The notes: generated by a model not told the origin, from the sequence alone. Shown: positions 22,888 to 30,950, counted from the first letter of the stretch. The stretch: 44,253 nt of DNA from Candidatus Falkowbacteria bacterium UBA917 (GCA_002293855.1 DBEB01000036.1:1-44253); one strand, 5' to 3'. Numbers and translations: made by a program.

Positions 22888-23763
22888 TTAAAATTGTTTC
22901 ATGACGCCAATCCTGATGCGACCGTTTAGATCTCTTTCTAGTTTAACTGCGCCTAATTCAGCAAAATCATGGCTAAAGAGGTTAGCTTGTGTCGGTGCAA
23001 TTTCTGCGTAGAGTCTGACCTTTAAATCAAATTTTTTAATCAAGCTTTTTAAGTCACTAGCGAGTTGTCGGTACAAGTCAAAGCCGTCTTCTCCGGCTAG
23101 AAGTGCTAGGCTTGGTTCATATTTTAATTCTTTAATCTGCTCTGCTGTGAGCGCTTTTTGCCAGTCACTCTCGACATAAGGTAGATTTGCTACTATCACT
23201 AGATTTTTGCTAGCGAGCCACTTTCTTTGTCTGAGTAACTTTTTTAACAAATCGCTTTTGACAAACTCAATTCTTGTTTCTTGGCCATTGCTTTTGGCAT
23301 TGTCTCTAGCTACTCTCAGGGCTTTGCTCGAGATATCAGTGGCGATAAATTGATGAGCCTCTCCTAGGTTACTGGCTAGGGTGATGATAATCGCTCCGCT
23401 ACCGGTGCCGAGATCCAAAATAGTTGCGTCCTTACTTGGTCTATCCTTTAAGACTAATTCCACTAGCTTTTCAGTTTCTGGTCGAGGTATCAAAACTCTT
23501 TTATCAACTCTCAGTTTAATATTAAAAAAACTCTGCTCACCGAGTATATAAGCCATTGGTTCATGAGCTAGTCTTCTTTTGACCAATTTATTAAGCAGTC
23601 TTTTTTGTTTTGAGTTTAAGGCTAGTTCTGGATAGCTGAGTAAAAACTCTCGCTCTTTTTGGATGGCGCAGGCTAGTAATAACTCAGCCTCTAGTCCGGC
23701 TTGTTCAAAACCAGCTTGGCTTAATCTCTGGCTCAGTGCTACTAAACTCTGTTTGATATTCAT
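22888..23763 (-). CDS. prmC: release factor glutamine methyltransferase
   Basis: This 291-residue enzyme methylates the glutamine of the GGQ motif in class I release factors. The N-terminal helical recognition domain covers about 1-80. The SAM-binding Rossmann domain contains ILDLGTGSGAIIITLAS and the acidic FIATDISSKALRVAR. The substrate-binding motif that is usually NPPY reads NLPY here (VANLPYVESDW). That form is seen in several candidate-phyla sequences and keeps the Asn and Tyr. The gene lies nine bases after prfA, its substrate, in the widely conserved rpmE-prfA-prmC order. Its 3' end converges on rarA, with a gap of about 35 bases and no clear terminator. Confidence 0.92.
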   Translation of the reverse strand: MNIKQSLVALSQRLSQAGFEQAGLEAELLLACAIQKEREFLLSYPELALNSKQKRLLNKLVKRRLAHEPMAYILGEQSFFNIKLRVDKRVLIPRPETEKLVELVLKDRPSKDATILDLGTGSGAIIITLASNLGEAHQFIATDISSKALRVARDNAKSNGQETRIEFVKSDLLKKLLRQRKWLASKNLVIVANLPYVESDWQKALTAEQIKELKYEPSLALLAGEDGFDLYRQLASDLKSLIKKFDLKVRLYAEIAPTQANLFSHDFAELGAVKLERDLNGRIRIGVMKQF

Positions 23764-23772
23764 GATTATAAT

Positions 23773-24846
23773 TTAATCACTGTCTTCGTCAGCTCCACCA
23801 GTCATCGTGCCAGCTTTTTCAGCTTGCTTCAAAGTCTCGACGATCAGGCTGATCTCACCATCCATGATGCGATCGATTGAGTGCCAGCTTTGCTTGAGAC
23901 GGTGGTCAGTGATACGGTCCTGAGGGAAATTATAAGTTCTGATCTTTTCACTACGATCACCACTGCCGACCATTTCTCGACGTTCGCTCATTTCTTTGGC
24001 TCTTTGTTCGTCTTCCATTTTTTGGAGTAGGCGAGAACGTAATACCATCATCGCTTTTTCTTTGTTTTGATGTTGTGATTTTTGATCTTGGCACGAAACG
24101 ATCAATCCGGTTGGTAAGTGAGTGATACGAATAGCGCTATAAGTTGTATTGACGCTTTGACCACCTGGTCCGGACGAACAAAAAGTATCGATTCTTAATT
24201 CGTTTGGCTTAATTTCTAGGTCAATTTCTTCGGCCTCTGGTAAGACTGCCACTGTTACAGCACTAGTATGGATGCGGCCAGCCTTTTCTGTCTCTGGCAC
24301 TCTTTGGACGCGGTGGGTGCCAGCCTCATATTTAAAATTGCCATAGGCACCAGACCCGTGGACGACAAAAATAATTTCTTTGTAACCTCCCAGACCATTT
24401 TGACTAGAAGTCGCAATTTCAATTTTTAGACCCATGTTTTCTGCCCAGCGAGCATACATACGAAAGAGTTCAGCGGCAAAGAGCGCTGACTCATCACCGC
24501 CAGTGCCGGCTCTGATTTCAACGATAGCGTCTTTCTTGTCATTCGGATTAGCTGGGTGGAGTTCATCAGCAATCAAAGTCATTAATTTTTCAGCAGCTGG
24601 TTTTAATTCTTTGAGTTCTTCAGCAGACATTTCGACTAACTCTTTGTCTTCGTTGGCAGCACAGATTGCTTCATTGGCTTTGATTTGAGCGCTTAGTTTC
24701 TCCCATTTTTCAATCATGGCTACGGCTAGCTTTAATTCTGCGTAGGCTTTGCTAGTTTTTTGTAAGTTTTTTTGATCATTAATAATCTCGGGCCTAGCTA
24801 AGTCCGCTTCCAATTGGGCAAATTTATTTTTGATTTCTTCAAACAT
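23773..24846 (-). CDS. prfA: peptide chain release factor 1
   Basis: This 357-residue class I release factor recognises UAA and UAG. The GGQ loop is CSSGPGGQSVNTTYSAIRI, which contacts the peptidyl-transferase centre. RVQRVPETEKAGRIHTSAV and VAVLPEAEEI mark the decoding domain of RF1. The RF2-type frameshift leader and SPF motif are absent. The N-terminal helical domain (about 1-100) is complete. RF1 is the factor required for all stop codons seen in this window, since none is TGA. It is followed by its methyltransferase prmC and preceded by rpmE. Confidence 0.95.
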   Translation of the reverse strand: MFEEIKNKFAQLEADLARPEIINDQKNLQKTSKAYAELKLAVAMIEKWEKLSAQIKANEAICAANEDKELVEMSAEELKELKPAAEKLMTLIADELHPANPNDKKDAIVEIRAGTGGDESALFAAELFRMYARWAENMGLKIEIATSSQNGLGGYKEIIFVVHGSGAYGNFKYEAGTHRVQRVPETEKAGRIHTSAVTVAVLPEAEEIDLEIKPNELRIDTFCSSGPGGQSVNTTYSAIRITHLPTGLIVSCQDQKSQHQNKEKAMMVLRSRLLQKMEDEQRAKEMSERREMVGSGDRSEKIRTYNFPQDRITDHRLKQSWHSIDRIMDGEISLIVETLKQAEKAGTMTGGADEDSD

Positions 24847-24874
24847 ACTGTTTGATTATTGTTAATTTGTTTTT

Positions 24875-24905
24875 TCAAAGCAAAAAGCTACCCGAAAGTA
24901 GCTTT
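24875..24905 (-). terminator. terminator of rpmE (minus strand)
   Basis: On the minus strand AAAGCTAC (24905-24898) pairs with GTAGCTTT (24891-24884) around a 6-base loop and leads into TTTTTGCTTTG. It may reduce rather than block read-through into prfA. Confidence 0.7.
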
Positions 24906-24921
24906 AAGCAAGACAGATTGG

Positions 24922-25212
24922 TTATTGTTTGGTTATCGAGGGCTGAGCTTTTTTAGCTTTGCGAGCTACTTCCTTAGCCTTTTTACTAGCTACTTTATCC
25001 TTCATTTCGGATCCAACAGCTTGTTTGGCTTGGAATTTCTCTACACGACGAGCTGTATCTACCAATTTCTGTTTACCGGTATAAAAAGGATGGCAGGCGG
25101 AACAGAGTTCAACCTTAATCTCGGTTACAGTTGAACCGGTCACAAAACTATGACCACAAGCGCAGCTAACCTTAGTATCGGTAATATAATTCGGATGAAT
25201 AGCGTCTTTCAT
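24922..25212 (-). CDS. rpmE: ribosomal protein L31 with basic C-terminal tail
   Basis: This 96-residue protein has a normal L31 core (about residues 1-68). The zinc-type cysteines are CAC near residue 17 and CSAC near residue 38, then HPFYTGKQKLVDTARRVEKF. It is the cysteine-bearing (C+) form rather than the zinc-free paralogue. The last 28 residues are a Lys/Ala-rich tail (KDKVASKKAKEVARKAKKA) that is longer than in E. coli. L31 bridges the 50S central protuberance and the 30S head. The gene leads the rpmE-prfA-prmC cluster and has its own promoter. Confidence 0.95.
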   Translation of the reverse strand: MKDAIHPNYITDTKVSCACGHSFVTGSTVTEIKVELCSACHPFYTGKQKLVDTARRVEKFQAKQAVGSEMKDKVASKKAKEVARKAKKAQPSITKQ

Positions 25213-25235
25213 AAAATAGTTTAAAATTAATACCG

Positions 25236-25264
25236 ACTATATCACGGACTTCTTAGTTTGTCTA
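25236..25264 (-). promoter_or_regulatory. promoter of rpmE (minus strand)
   Basis: On the minus strand TAGACA (25264-25259), 17 bases, then TATAGT (25241-25236) preceded by TGA. The leader to the rpmE ATG at 25212 is about 17 bases. Confidence 0.6.
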
Positions 25265-25337
25265 GCACTTTTTAATTATTTGTCTAATTTTAGCCAATTT
25301 AAAGCAAAAATTAGTTAGTAGTTCACGAGTACCAATC

Positions 25338-25374
25338 CAAAAGTCCTTTATATTGGAGGCTTTTGTGTTTTTTT
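25338..25374 (+). terminator. orphan terminator-like hairpin between rpmE and rpsB
   Basis: CAAAAG (25338-25343) pairs with CTTTTG (25360-25365), with a few extra inner pairs, followed by TGTTTTTTT. No plus-strand gene precedes it, because rpmE runs the other way. It may insulate the rpsB promoter. The rest of 25213-25337 is AT-rich and holds only the rpmE promoter. Confidence 0.5.
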
Positions 25375-25379
25375 GAGGT

Positions 25380-25408
25380 TTGACAAATTTCGGCCAACAT
25401 TATAGTAT
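25380..25408 (+). promoter_or_regulatory. promoter of rpsB-tsf
   Basis: TTGACA (25380-25385), 17 bases, TAGTAT (25403-25408); a TATAGT at 25401 with a 15-base spacer overlaps it. Transcription should begin near 25413-25415, giving a leader of about 115 bases with strong folding. Confidence 0.7.
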
Positions 25409-25414
25409 TTACAG

Positions 25415-25511
25415 GCATGACCAACGGATCATGCTTTTATTATTAATCTCTCATGTCTCATTTTTAGCCATTCCTTGCTTCTACGATTAGTAGAAGAAAT
25501 AGCTTGAGACA
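25415..25511 (+). promoter_or_regulatory. folded rpsB leader, candidate S2 autoregulatory element
   Basis: The first hairpin, GCATGA (25415-25420) / TCATGC (25429-25434), sits at the 5' end and is followed by TTTTATT like an attenuator. The second is a nested structure: TGTCTCA (25454-25460) with TGAGACA (25505-25511), AGC (25466-25468) with GCT (25502-25504), and CTTCTAC (25478-25484) with GTAGAAG (25490-25496) around GATTA. It ends just before the SD sequence AAAGGA (25519-25524). Ribosomal protein S2 is known to repress rpsB-tsf through the rpsB leader in other bacteria, so autoregulation is the natural inference. Confidence 0.55.
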
Positions 25512-25529
25512 GAGGAATAAAGGAAAATT

Positions 25530-26252
25530 ATGAATCTACCTTCTGTAGAAGATATGCTTCAGGCAGGTATGCACTTTGGACATCGCAGTTCCAAGTGGCA
25601 TCCTAAGATGAAGCCTTATATTTTTAGCGCTCGTAAAGGCGTTCACATCATTGACTTGGTCAAGACTCGTGAACAACTAGCTCTCGCTATGAATTTTATC
25701 AGTGAACTGACTGCCGCTGGCAAGACTGTACTCTTTGTTGGTACTAAGCCTCAAGTCAAGGGTCTGATGAAAAAAGTCGCCCAAGAAATGAATATGCCCT
25801 ACGTCTCTGAGCACTGGCTCGGCGGCACTATGACCAACTTTGCCATTATCAAAAAGTCTATCCGCAAGTACAAGGATTTGGTTGAGAAGCGTGAAGCTGG
25901 CAAATTAACTAAATATACTAAAAAAGAACAACTTCAATTTGATCGTCAAATCGCTAAGCTTGATTTAGCTGTCGGTGGTTTGGTTGATTTAAACAAGTTG
26001 CCTGATGCTATTTTTATCTGGGATCTCAAAGTCGAAAAGACTGCTCTCGCTGAAGCCAAAAAGAAACAAGTTCCAATCATTGCTATCTGTGATACCAACG
26101 TCAATCCTGATGGCATCCAGTATGTTATCCCAGCCAACGATGATGCTAGCAAGGCTATCGCTCTCGTTCTCAATGTCGCTAAAGACGCTGTTGCTGAAGG
26201 TCGCTCCAAAGCTCCTAAGGCTCCAGTTGCTAGTACTAAAAATCAAGACTAA
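25530..26252 (+). CDS. rpsB: ribosomal protein S2
   Basis: This 240-residue 30S protein is needed for late subunit assembly and for S1 binding where S1 is present. Family blocks include MLQAGMHFGHRSSKWHPKMK, IHIIDLVKT-like VHIIDLVKTREQLA, VLFVGTKPQVKG, VSEHWLGGTMTNFAIIKKS, LPDAIFIWD and VPIIAICDTNVNPDGIQYVIP. The coiled-coil insertion in the middle (KYKDLVEKREAGKLTKYTKK) is also normal. The last 15 residues are a loose Ala/Lys tail. The start is supported by AAAGGA five bases upstream, one of few clear SD sequences here. It forms an operon with tsf, 25 bases downstream. Confidence 0.97.
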   Translation: MNLPSVEDMLQAGMHFGHRSSKWHPKMKPYIFSARKGVHIIDLVKTREQLALAMNFISELTAAGKTVLFVGTKPQVKGLMKKVAQEMNMPYVSEHWLGGTMTNFAIIKKSIRKYKDLVEKREAGKLTKYTKKEQLQFDRQIAKLDLAVGGLVDLNKLPDAIFIWDLKVEKTALAEAKKKQVPIIAICDTNVNPDGIQYVIPANDDASKAIALVLNVAKDAVAEGRSKAPKAPVASTKNQD

Positions 26253-26277
26253 TTAACCAACATTAACATTCAAATAT

Positions 26278-27078
26278 ATGGAGGAAATTAAACTGCTCAG
26301 AGAAAAAACTGGTGCTGGTATGATCGAGTGTAAAAAAGCTCTCGACGAAGCTGCTGGTGATTTGGAAAAAGCTGTTGAAATCTTGCGTAAGAAAGGTATC
26401 GCCAAGGCTGCTAAGCGTATTGATAACGATACCAGTGAAGGTGTCATCAAAACTCTCGTTAGTGCTGATGCTAAGTCCGCTTACATCTTGCAATTAAATT
26501 GTGAAACTGACTTTGTGGCTCGCAATGACCAATTCCAAAAATTTGCTGACGACTTACTTGCTTTGATTGCTGATAAGGAACCAGCTGATTTGGAAGCTCT
26601 CCACAATTTACCAATGGCCAGTGGTGATACTATCAAAACTAGTCTCGACCACATGTCTGGCACCATCGGTGAAAAGATGGAAGTCAAAAACTTTTCGATT
26701 TTGAAGTCTGCTGGTACTGTCGCTGCTTATTTGCATGCCGGCGGTACAATCGGTGCTTTGGTGGCGCTCGACGCTGCTGATCAAAGTGACTTGGCTCGTG
26801 ATATTGCTATGCAAGTTGCTGCCGCTAATCCTCGCTACATCGCTCCAGAAAACGTCGATCAAACTGAGATTGCCAAGGAGCAAGACGTCTACCGTGAACT
26901 TTTAGTCCGTGAAGGTAAGCCTAGCGAAATGATCGACAAGATTATGCCTGGTAAGATCAACAAGTACTACGAAGATGTTTGTTTGATTAAACAAGAGTAC
27001 ATTAAGGATGACAAGAAAAAAGTTCAGGACCTGCTCGGAACTATCAAAGTTACTGGCTTTGTTCGCTTTAGTCTTTAA
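26278..27078 (+). CDS. tsf: translation elongation factor Ts
   Basis: This 266-residue protein is the guanine-nucleotide exchange factor for EF-Tu. The N-terminal UBA-like domain contains IKLLREKTGAGMIECKKAL and AVEILRKKGIAKAAKR. The core motif TDFVARND, which inserts into EF-Tu, is at about residues 80-87. Two later subdomains carry HAGGTIGALVAL and DIAMQVAAANPRY. The C-terminal segment PGKINKYYEDVCLIKQEYI is the normal end module. The length is that of a full EF-Ts. The ATG overlaps an AUGGAGG string, so SD-type spacing is not normal. The khpA promoter begins at the tsf stop. Confidence 0.95.
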   Translation: MEEIKLLREKTGAGMIECKKALDEAAGDLEKAVEILRKKGIAKAAKRIDNDTSEGVIKTLVSADAKSAYILQLNCETDFVARNDQFQKFADDLLALIADKEPADLEALHNLPMASGDTIKTSLDHMSGTIGEKMEVKNFSILKSAGTVAAYLHAGGTIGALVALDAADQSDLARDIAMQVAAANPRYIAPENVDQTEIAKEQDVYRELLVREGKPSEMIDKIMPGKINKYYEDVCLIKQEYIKDDKKKVQDLLGTIKVTGFVRFSL

Positions 27079-27106
27079 TTGACATCCTAGACTAATCAAC
27101 TATAAT
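27079..27106 (+). promoter_or_regulatory. consensus promoter of khpA-trmD
   Basis: TTGACA (27079-27084), 16 bases, TATAAT (27101-27106). The -35 begins one base after the tsf stop. The predicted leader is about 78 bases long. Confidence 0.8.
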
Positions 27107-27121
27107 AACTTGTATAAAGAA

Positions 27122-27182
27122 AGCCAGTGTGGCTGTTTAACAAATTAAAGTCTTGTCTAAATCCGAGTTCGGAGTTAGACAA
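27122..27182 (+). promoter_or_regulatory. folded leader of khpA
   Basis: Hairpin 1 is AGCCA (27122-27126) / TGGCT (27130-27134). Hairpin 2 is TTGTCTAA (27153-27160) / TTAGACAA (27175-27182) topped, after one A-G mismatch, by TCCG/CGGA with the loop AGTT. It ends eight bases before the ATG and leaves no room for an SD sequence, so it could control access of the ribosome. Confidence 0.5.
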
Positions 27183-27190
27183 CAAAACCT

Positions 27191-27529
27191 ATGGAAGTAT
27201 TCAAAGATAAAGAATTTCTCGAAACCCTAGTCAAAGCTATTGTTGGTAATCCGGAAAAGGTTTCCGTAGATAGAACTGTTGATGAAATGGGTGTGCTACT
27301 CACTCTCAAGATCGATCAAGCTGATATGGGTTATGTCATTGGTCGCAAGGGTCAGACCGCTCAAGCTATCCGCACTCTTTTGAAGATTGTGGGTGCCAAA
27401 AACAATGCTCGTGTAAACTTGAAGATCTACGAACCAAACGGTTCTATGAAAGGCGCTATGCGCAGACAAGAAGACAATAGCTTGGATCAAGAAATCGACA
27501 CTTCTAGTCTCGATGACCTAACTATCTAA
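27191..27529 (+). CDS. khpA: KH-domain RNA-binding protein (KhpA/YlqC family)
   Basis: This 112-residue protein has the single KH domain of the KhpA/YlqC family. The GxxG loop that grips RNA is GRKG in DMGYVIGRKGQTAQAIRTLL. The first 35 residues (KEFLETLVKAIVGNPEKVSV) match the family start, and an acidic tail of about 25 residues follows the domain. KhpA acts with KhpB on small RNAs and cell-wall growth in Firmicutes. The gene usually sits between rpsP and rimM-trmD. Here trmD is next but rpsP and rimM are absent. A folded leader precedes it and a strong hairpin follows. Confidence 0.9.
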   Translation: MEVFKDKEFLETLVKAIVGNPEKVSVDRTVDEMGVLLTLKIDQADMGYVIGRKGQTAQAIRTLLKIVGAKNNARVNLKIYEPNGSMKGAMRRQEDNSLDQEIDTSSLDDLTI

Positions 27530-27545
27530 TCTTTTTCTCTTATTG

Positions 27546-27580
27546 ATAAAAGCCACAGCCCGACTGTGGCTTTTATTTTA
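27546..27580 (+). terminator. strong hairpin terminator between khpA and trmD
   Basis: ATAAAAGCCACAG (27546-27558) pairs perfectly with CTGTGGCTTTTAT (27564-27576) around CCCGA and is followed by TTT. It ends within about ten bases of the trmD ATG, so trmD must rely on read-through or on a promoter that I cannot see. Confidence 0.85.
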
Positions 27581-27584
27581 GACT

Positions 27585-28277
27585 ATGCTCATCAATATCA
27601 TCACAATTTTCCCAGACATTTTTAATAGTTACTTCGGCGAAAGTATTATTCAGCGTGCTCAGGACAAAAAGCTTTTGCGCCTTGAGGCTCATGACTTACG
27701 CTCTTTTACTCACGACAAGCATCATACTGTTGATGATACGCCTTATGGCGGGGGAGCAGGTATGCTACTCAAGGTCGAGCCAATTTATGAAGCTGTGCAA
27801 AGCTTAACCAAGACTAGCGCCTTACAAACTATCAAAAATATTATCAAGCCCAAGCGTCGCAAAGTCGTCTTGCTATCAGCCAAGGGCAAAACCTGGACTC
27901 AAGCACTAGCTCGCGAATATAGCAAGCTCGATGAACTCATTCTTATCTGCGGTCGCTACGAAGGTGTTGATGAACGAGTTTTGTCTTTTGTGGATGAGGA
28001 GATCTCGATCGGTGATTATGTCCTGACAGGCGGGGAGCTCGGCGCCATGGTGATGGTTGATAGCATCGCTCGCTTATTACCGGGAGTGCTAGGTAATGAA
28101 GCTAGCTACGAGGATGAGTCACATAGTGAACTTGGCGTCCTCGAATATCCTCACTACACCAAGCCGCCAGTTTTTAAAATGGGCAATAAAGAATTAACAG
28201 TGCCAGAGGTCTTGGTCTCTGGTAATCACCAAGCTATTGCTGATTGGCGACAGCAACATAAAAACTTCAAATTTTAA
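27585..28277 (+). CDS. trmD: tRNA (guanine37-N1)-methyltransferase
   Basis: This 230-residue SPOUT-class enzyme makes m1G37 next to the anticodon and so prevents +1 frameshifting. The N-terminal motifs are ITIFPDIFNSYFGESIIQRA and HTVDDTPYGGGAGMLLK. The trefoil-knot SAM site is LICGRYEGVDERV with IGDYVLTGGELGAMVMVD. The C-terminal region reads LEYPHYTKPPVF and VPEVLVSGNHQAIADW. All are standard for TrmD, and the length is typical. It lies directly behind a strong terminator that follows khpA, and it converges on radA with about 20 bases between stops. Confidence 0.96.
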   Translation: MLINIITIFPDIFNSYFGESIIQRAQDKKLLRLEAHDLRSFTHDKHHTVDDTPYGGGAGMLLKVEPIYEAVQSLTKTSALQTIKNIIKPKRRKVVLLSAKGKTWTQALAREYSKLDELILICGRYEGVDERVLSFVDEEISIGDYVLTGGELGAMVMVDSIARLLPGVLGNEASYEDESHSELGVLEYPHYTKPPVFKMGNKELTVPEVLVSGNHQAIADWRQQHKNFKF

Positions 28278-28297
28278 ATTTTGGAGTAGTCTTTTTT

Positions 28298-29659
28298 TTA
28301 TCCCATTTTACTCAAAGCTTCATTGATATCCTTGGCTCTTATGGTTTTAAGTGAGATTTTGCCAGCTAGTTTCTGATCGGGAATAATCGCCGTCGTAAAA
28401 CCTAGCTTCTCGGCTTCTCGGAGTTTATCATCCAGTCTTGGCACTGGCCTGATTTCTCCACCCAAGCCAACTTCTCCCAATATCAACCAATCTCTTTTGA
28501 TAGCTTTGTTGAGCATCGATGAACTAATTGCTAGACAGACTGCTAGATCTAGTCCTGGATCATTGATCTTGAGACCTCCAACCATATTCAAAATAATATC
28601 CTGCGTCATTAGATTGATCTTGCTGCGTTTAGCCATTACTGCTGACAGCACTTGCAAGCGATTAGCGTCAAAGCCCGAGCTCTTGCGCTGGGGATAACCA
28701 AAGATAGTCTTGGTTACCAGAGCCTGAATCTCTACGAGGAATGGTCGTGTCCCTTCGGTCACCGCACTGATCACTGACCCAGGTAACTCCGTCTCAGATT
28801 GCTCCAGAAATATCGCCGACGAGTTGCTAACCGCCTCAAAGCCCGCGCCTGTCATCGCAAAGATCCCAATTTCATTGATCGATCCAAAGCGATTCTTGGT
28901 CGCGCGCAGTAGCCGATAATTCTGACTAGAGTCAGTTTCTAAATAAATAACCGTGTCCACGATATGTTCCAAAGACTTTGGCCCAGCTAGCTGACCGTCC
29001 TTGGTAATATGCCCGATCAAAATGATCGTGATATTGTGTTGTTTAGCAAGCCCCAAAAACTTGGCCGCCGACGCTCTGATCTGAGTCAGGCTCCCAGCTT
29101 CACCAGCTGCCTCACTGGTATAAATAGTTTGAATTGAGTCAACGATCAGTAGTCTGGGTCTCGCTTCCACTGCCGCTGCAATAATCTTGTCAGCATTGGT
29201 TTCGCTGGTAAATTTAATATTATCTAATTTACAAGCGAGACGATTGAAACGTGCGCTTACTTGCGCAGTTGATTCTTCGCCACTGGCATAGACTACCAAG
29301 TGCTGCTTGCCAATAGCATTGGCAATTTGCGCCACAATAGTCGACTTACCAATACCTGGTTCGCCACCGATCAAGACAAAAGACCCATCAACTAGACCAC
29401 CACCAAAGACGCGATCAATTTCTTCGACACCGGTTTGCAAACGCTGTTCTTTTTTACTAGTTTCTAGTTTATTTAAATCAATCAAAGTCGCTGGCTTAAT
29501 TATCTCTGTGCCAGCTTTTTTATTTGCTCCCATCATGGGGAAATCGACTGGGGTTGACTGGATTACACTACCCCAAGTGCCACATTCCAAACAACGCCCA
29601 CTCCATTTAGGGAATTGGGCGTCGCAGTGACTACAGTGATATAGATTAACTTGTGCCAT
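28298..29659 (-). CDS. radA: DNA repair protein RadA
   Basis: This 453-residue branch-migration ATPase works with RecA. The N-terminal zinc finger has Cys9, Cys12, Cys23 and Cys26 (YHCSHCDAQFPKWSGRCLEC). The RecA-like core has Walker A GGEPGIGKST, LLIVDSIQTIYTSEAAGEAG and the RadA-specific KNRFG motif. The C-terminal Lon-protease-like domain follows, from about KINLMTQDIILNMVGG to the end. The finger, KNRFG and Lon-like region together exclude RecA and KaiC. It starts immediately after the stop of the upstream beta-propeller gene, so the two are likely co-transcribed. Confidence 0.96.
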   Translation of the reverse strand: MAQVNLYHCSHCDAQFPKWSGRCLECGTWGSVIQSTPVDFPMMGANKKAGTEIIKPATLIDLNKLETSKKEQRLQTGVEEIDRVFGGGLVDGSFVLIGGEPGIGKSTIVAQIANAIGKQHLVVYASGEESTAQVSARFNRLACKLDNIKFTSETNADKIIAAAVEARPRLLIVDSIQTIYTSEAAGEAGSLTQIRASAAKFLGLAKQHNITIILIGHITKDGQLAGPKSLEHIVDTVIYLETDSSQNYRLLRATKNRFGSINEIGIFAMTGAGFEAVSNSSAIFLEQSETELPGSVISAVTEGTRPFLVEIQALVTKTIFGYPQRKSSGFDANRLQVLSAVMAKRSKINLMTQDIILNMVGGLKINDPGLDLAVCLAISSSMLNKAIKRDWLILGEVGLGGEIRPVPRLDDKLREAEKLGFTTAIIPDQKLAGKISLKTIRAKDINEALSKMG

Positions 29660-30892
29660 TTAATTATTCAAAGCCAGTTTATAAAGGCCGCCAGTAATAT
29701 TGTCAGTAAAATACAAGGTACTGCCGTCTTTGGTAATAATCAAGTCGGACATGTTATAAGTGCCTTCTGAACTGATCAAAGTCTTGGCCCCACTAGCCAG
29801 ATCAATTGAATAAACATCGTCAGGTGTGTCTAGACTGGAATAGGGGAGCCAGCCCGCTCCCGCTGACATGCTTCTCGGTACGGCACAGTAGATAGTTTTA
29901 TCATCAACAAAGCTACATTTCTCCGCCCAAGTTTCAATTTCCAAAGGTCGATTATTCTGGCCAATGCTGTCACCGCTAGCGTTACTAATCCACAAGCTAG
30001 GTTTGTATTCATTGACATCAGTATAGACGCTATAAAGTAGTTGATTGCCATCAGCTGACCATTTTGATTGGAAGCCACGACCCTGGACGACTAGTGATTT
30101 GAAGTTCTCATGGTTGAGACCGATAAAATAGATTTGTTGACGATTATAATCACTGGCATCTTGAAAAGTCGCGACAATCTGACGATTTGGCGACCAATTA
30201 ACCACTGCCTTATCAGCATTAGCCCCCAACTTCTCTAGATTTTGAGCGCCACTACCATCGGCGTTCATGATTGATAGCCAACGGTTATCGGTCTCATAAC
30301 CAATTGATTTAAAAGCAATCTGTTCACCGCTAGGTGAGAATTGAAACTCCTGCCAGTGTTTCGGTAGGCTAACTTGGCTCTGATCATTAAAATTATAAAT
30401 ATTCTTACTGCCATCAGGATATTCTATGATGGCTCGGCTCTTATCCGGTGACCATGATAGCTTATCGACATTATAAAAGAGTTTATCAGTTAGTGGCTTC
30501 GGATTTCCATTTTGATCTAATTGATAAAATCTATTCTCGAGCGGATCGTAGTATTGAACAGTGTTACCACTTGCGTCCAGAGTCGCTGCTAGGATCGGGA
30601 AATTATTAGGGCTGGTAATTTTATTATCTCGACCAGTACTTGGTGTACTTGGCCGATCTTGACTAGCAGTCCCAGTATCAGTCGGTAAATTGTTATTAGT
30701 ATTTGGTCTAACCGGAATCACTTGTCCGCTGGGACTAGAACTCGGCAGACTAGCATTATTAATCTGTTCAATCTCATTATTTTTATTCAGCAAGGGTTGA
30801 CCGGTAAAGATCCGCCACAAAAAATAAGCAGCTAGTGCTGTTATCACTAAGAAGATGCTGATAAAAATAATTTTTCTGGACTGGTTGTTCAT
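29660..30892 (-). CDS. membrane-anchored TolB-like beta-propeller protein
   Basis: The chosen ATG gives 410 residues; an in-frame TTG 21 bases further upstream is less likely. A single N-terminal membrane helix is at about residues 8-27 (IIFISIFLVITALAAYFLW). A Ser/Pro/Thr/Asn-rich linker runs to about residue 90, and the rest is a repeating WD40/TolB-type propeller. Blades show W-S-P-D/N and S-A-D-G type turns, for example KLSWSPDKSRAIIEYPDG, EFQFSPSGEQIAFKS and VNWSPNRQIVATFQD. Extracytoplasmic location is inferred. The role could be binding of protein or sugar at the surface; no catalytic motif is seen. It directly precedes radA and diverges from the pilus operon. Confidence 0.8.
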   Translation of the reverse strand: MNNQSRKIIFISIFLVITALAAYFLWRIFTGQPLLNKNNEIEQINNASLPSSSPSGQVIPVRPNTNNNLPTDTGTASQDRPSTPSTGRDNKITSPNNFPILAATLDASGNTVQYYDPLENRFYQLDQNGNPKPLTDKLFYNVDKLSWSPDKSRAIIEYPDGSKNIYNFNDQSQVSLPKHWQEFQFSPSGEQIAFKSIGYETDNRWLSIMNADGSGAQNLEKLGANADKAVVNWSPNRQIVATFQDASDYNRQQIYFIGLNHENFKSLVVQGRGFQSKWSADGNQLLYSVYTDVNEYKPSLWISNASGDSIGQNNRPLEIETWAEKCSFVDDKTIYCAVPRSMSAGAGWLPYSSLDTPDDVYSIDLASGAKTLISSEGTYNMSDLIITKDGSTLYFTDNITGGLYKLALNN

Positions 30893-30950
30893 CTGACAAC
30901 TTTTTATTTTCAAGTCTCTATGTTATACTAAGCTGGTATAATGTTTCGCT

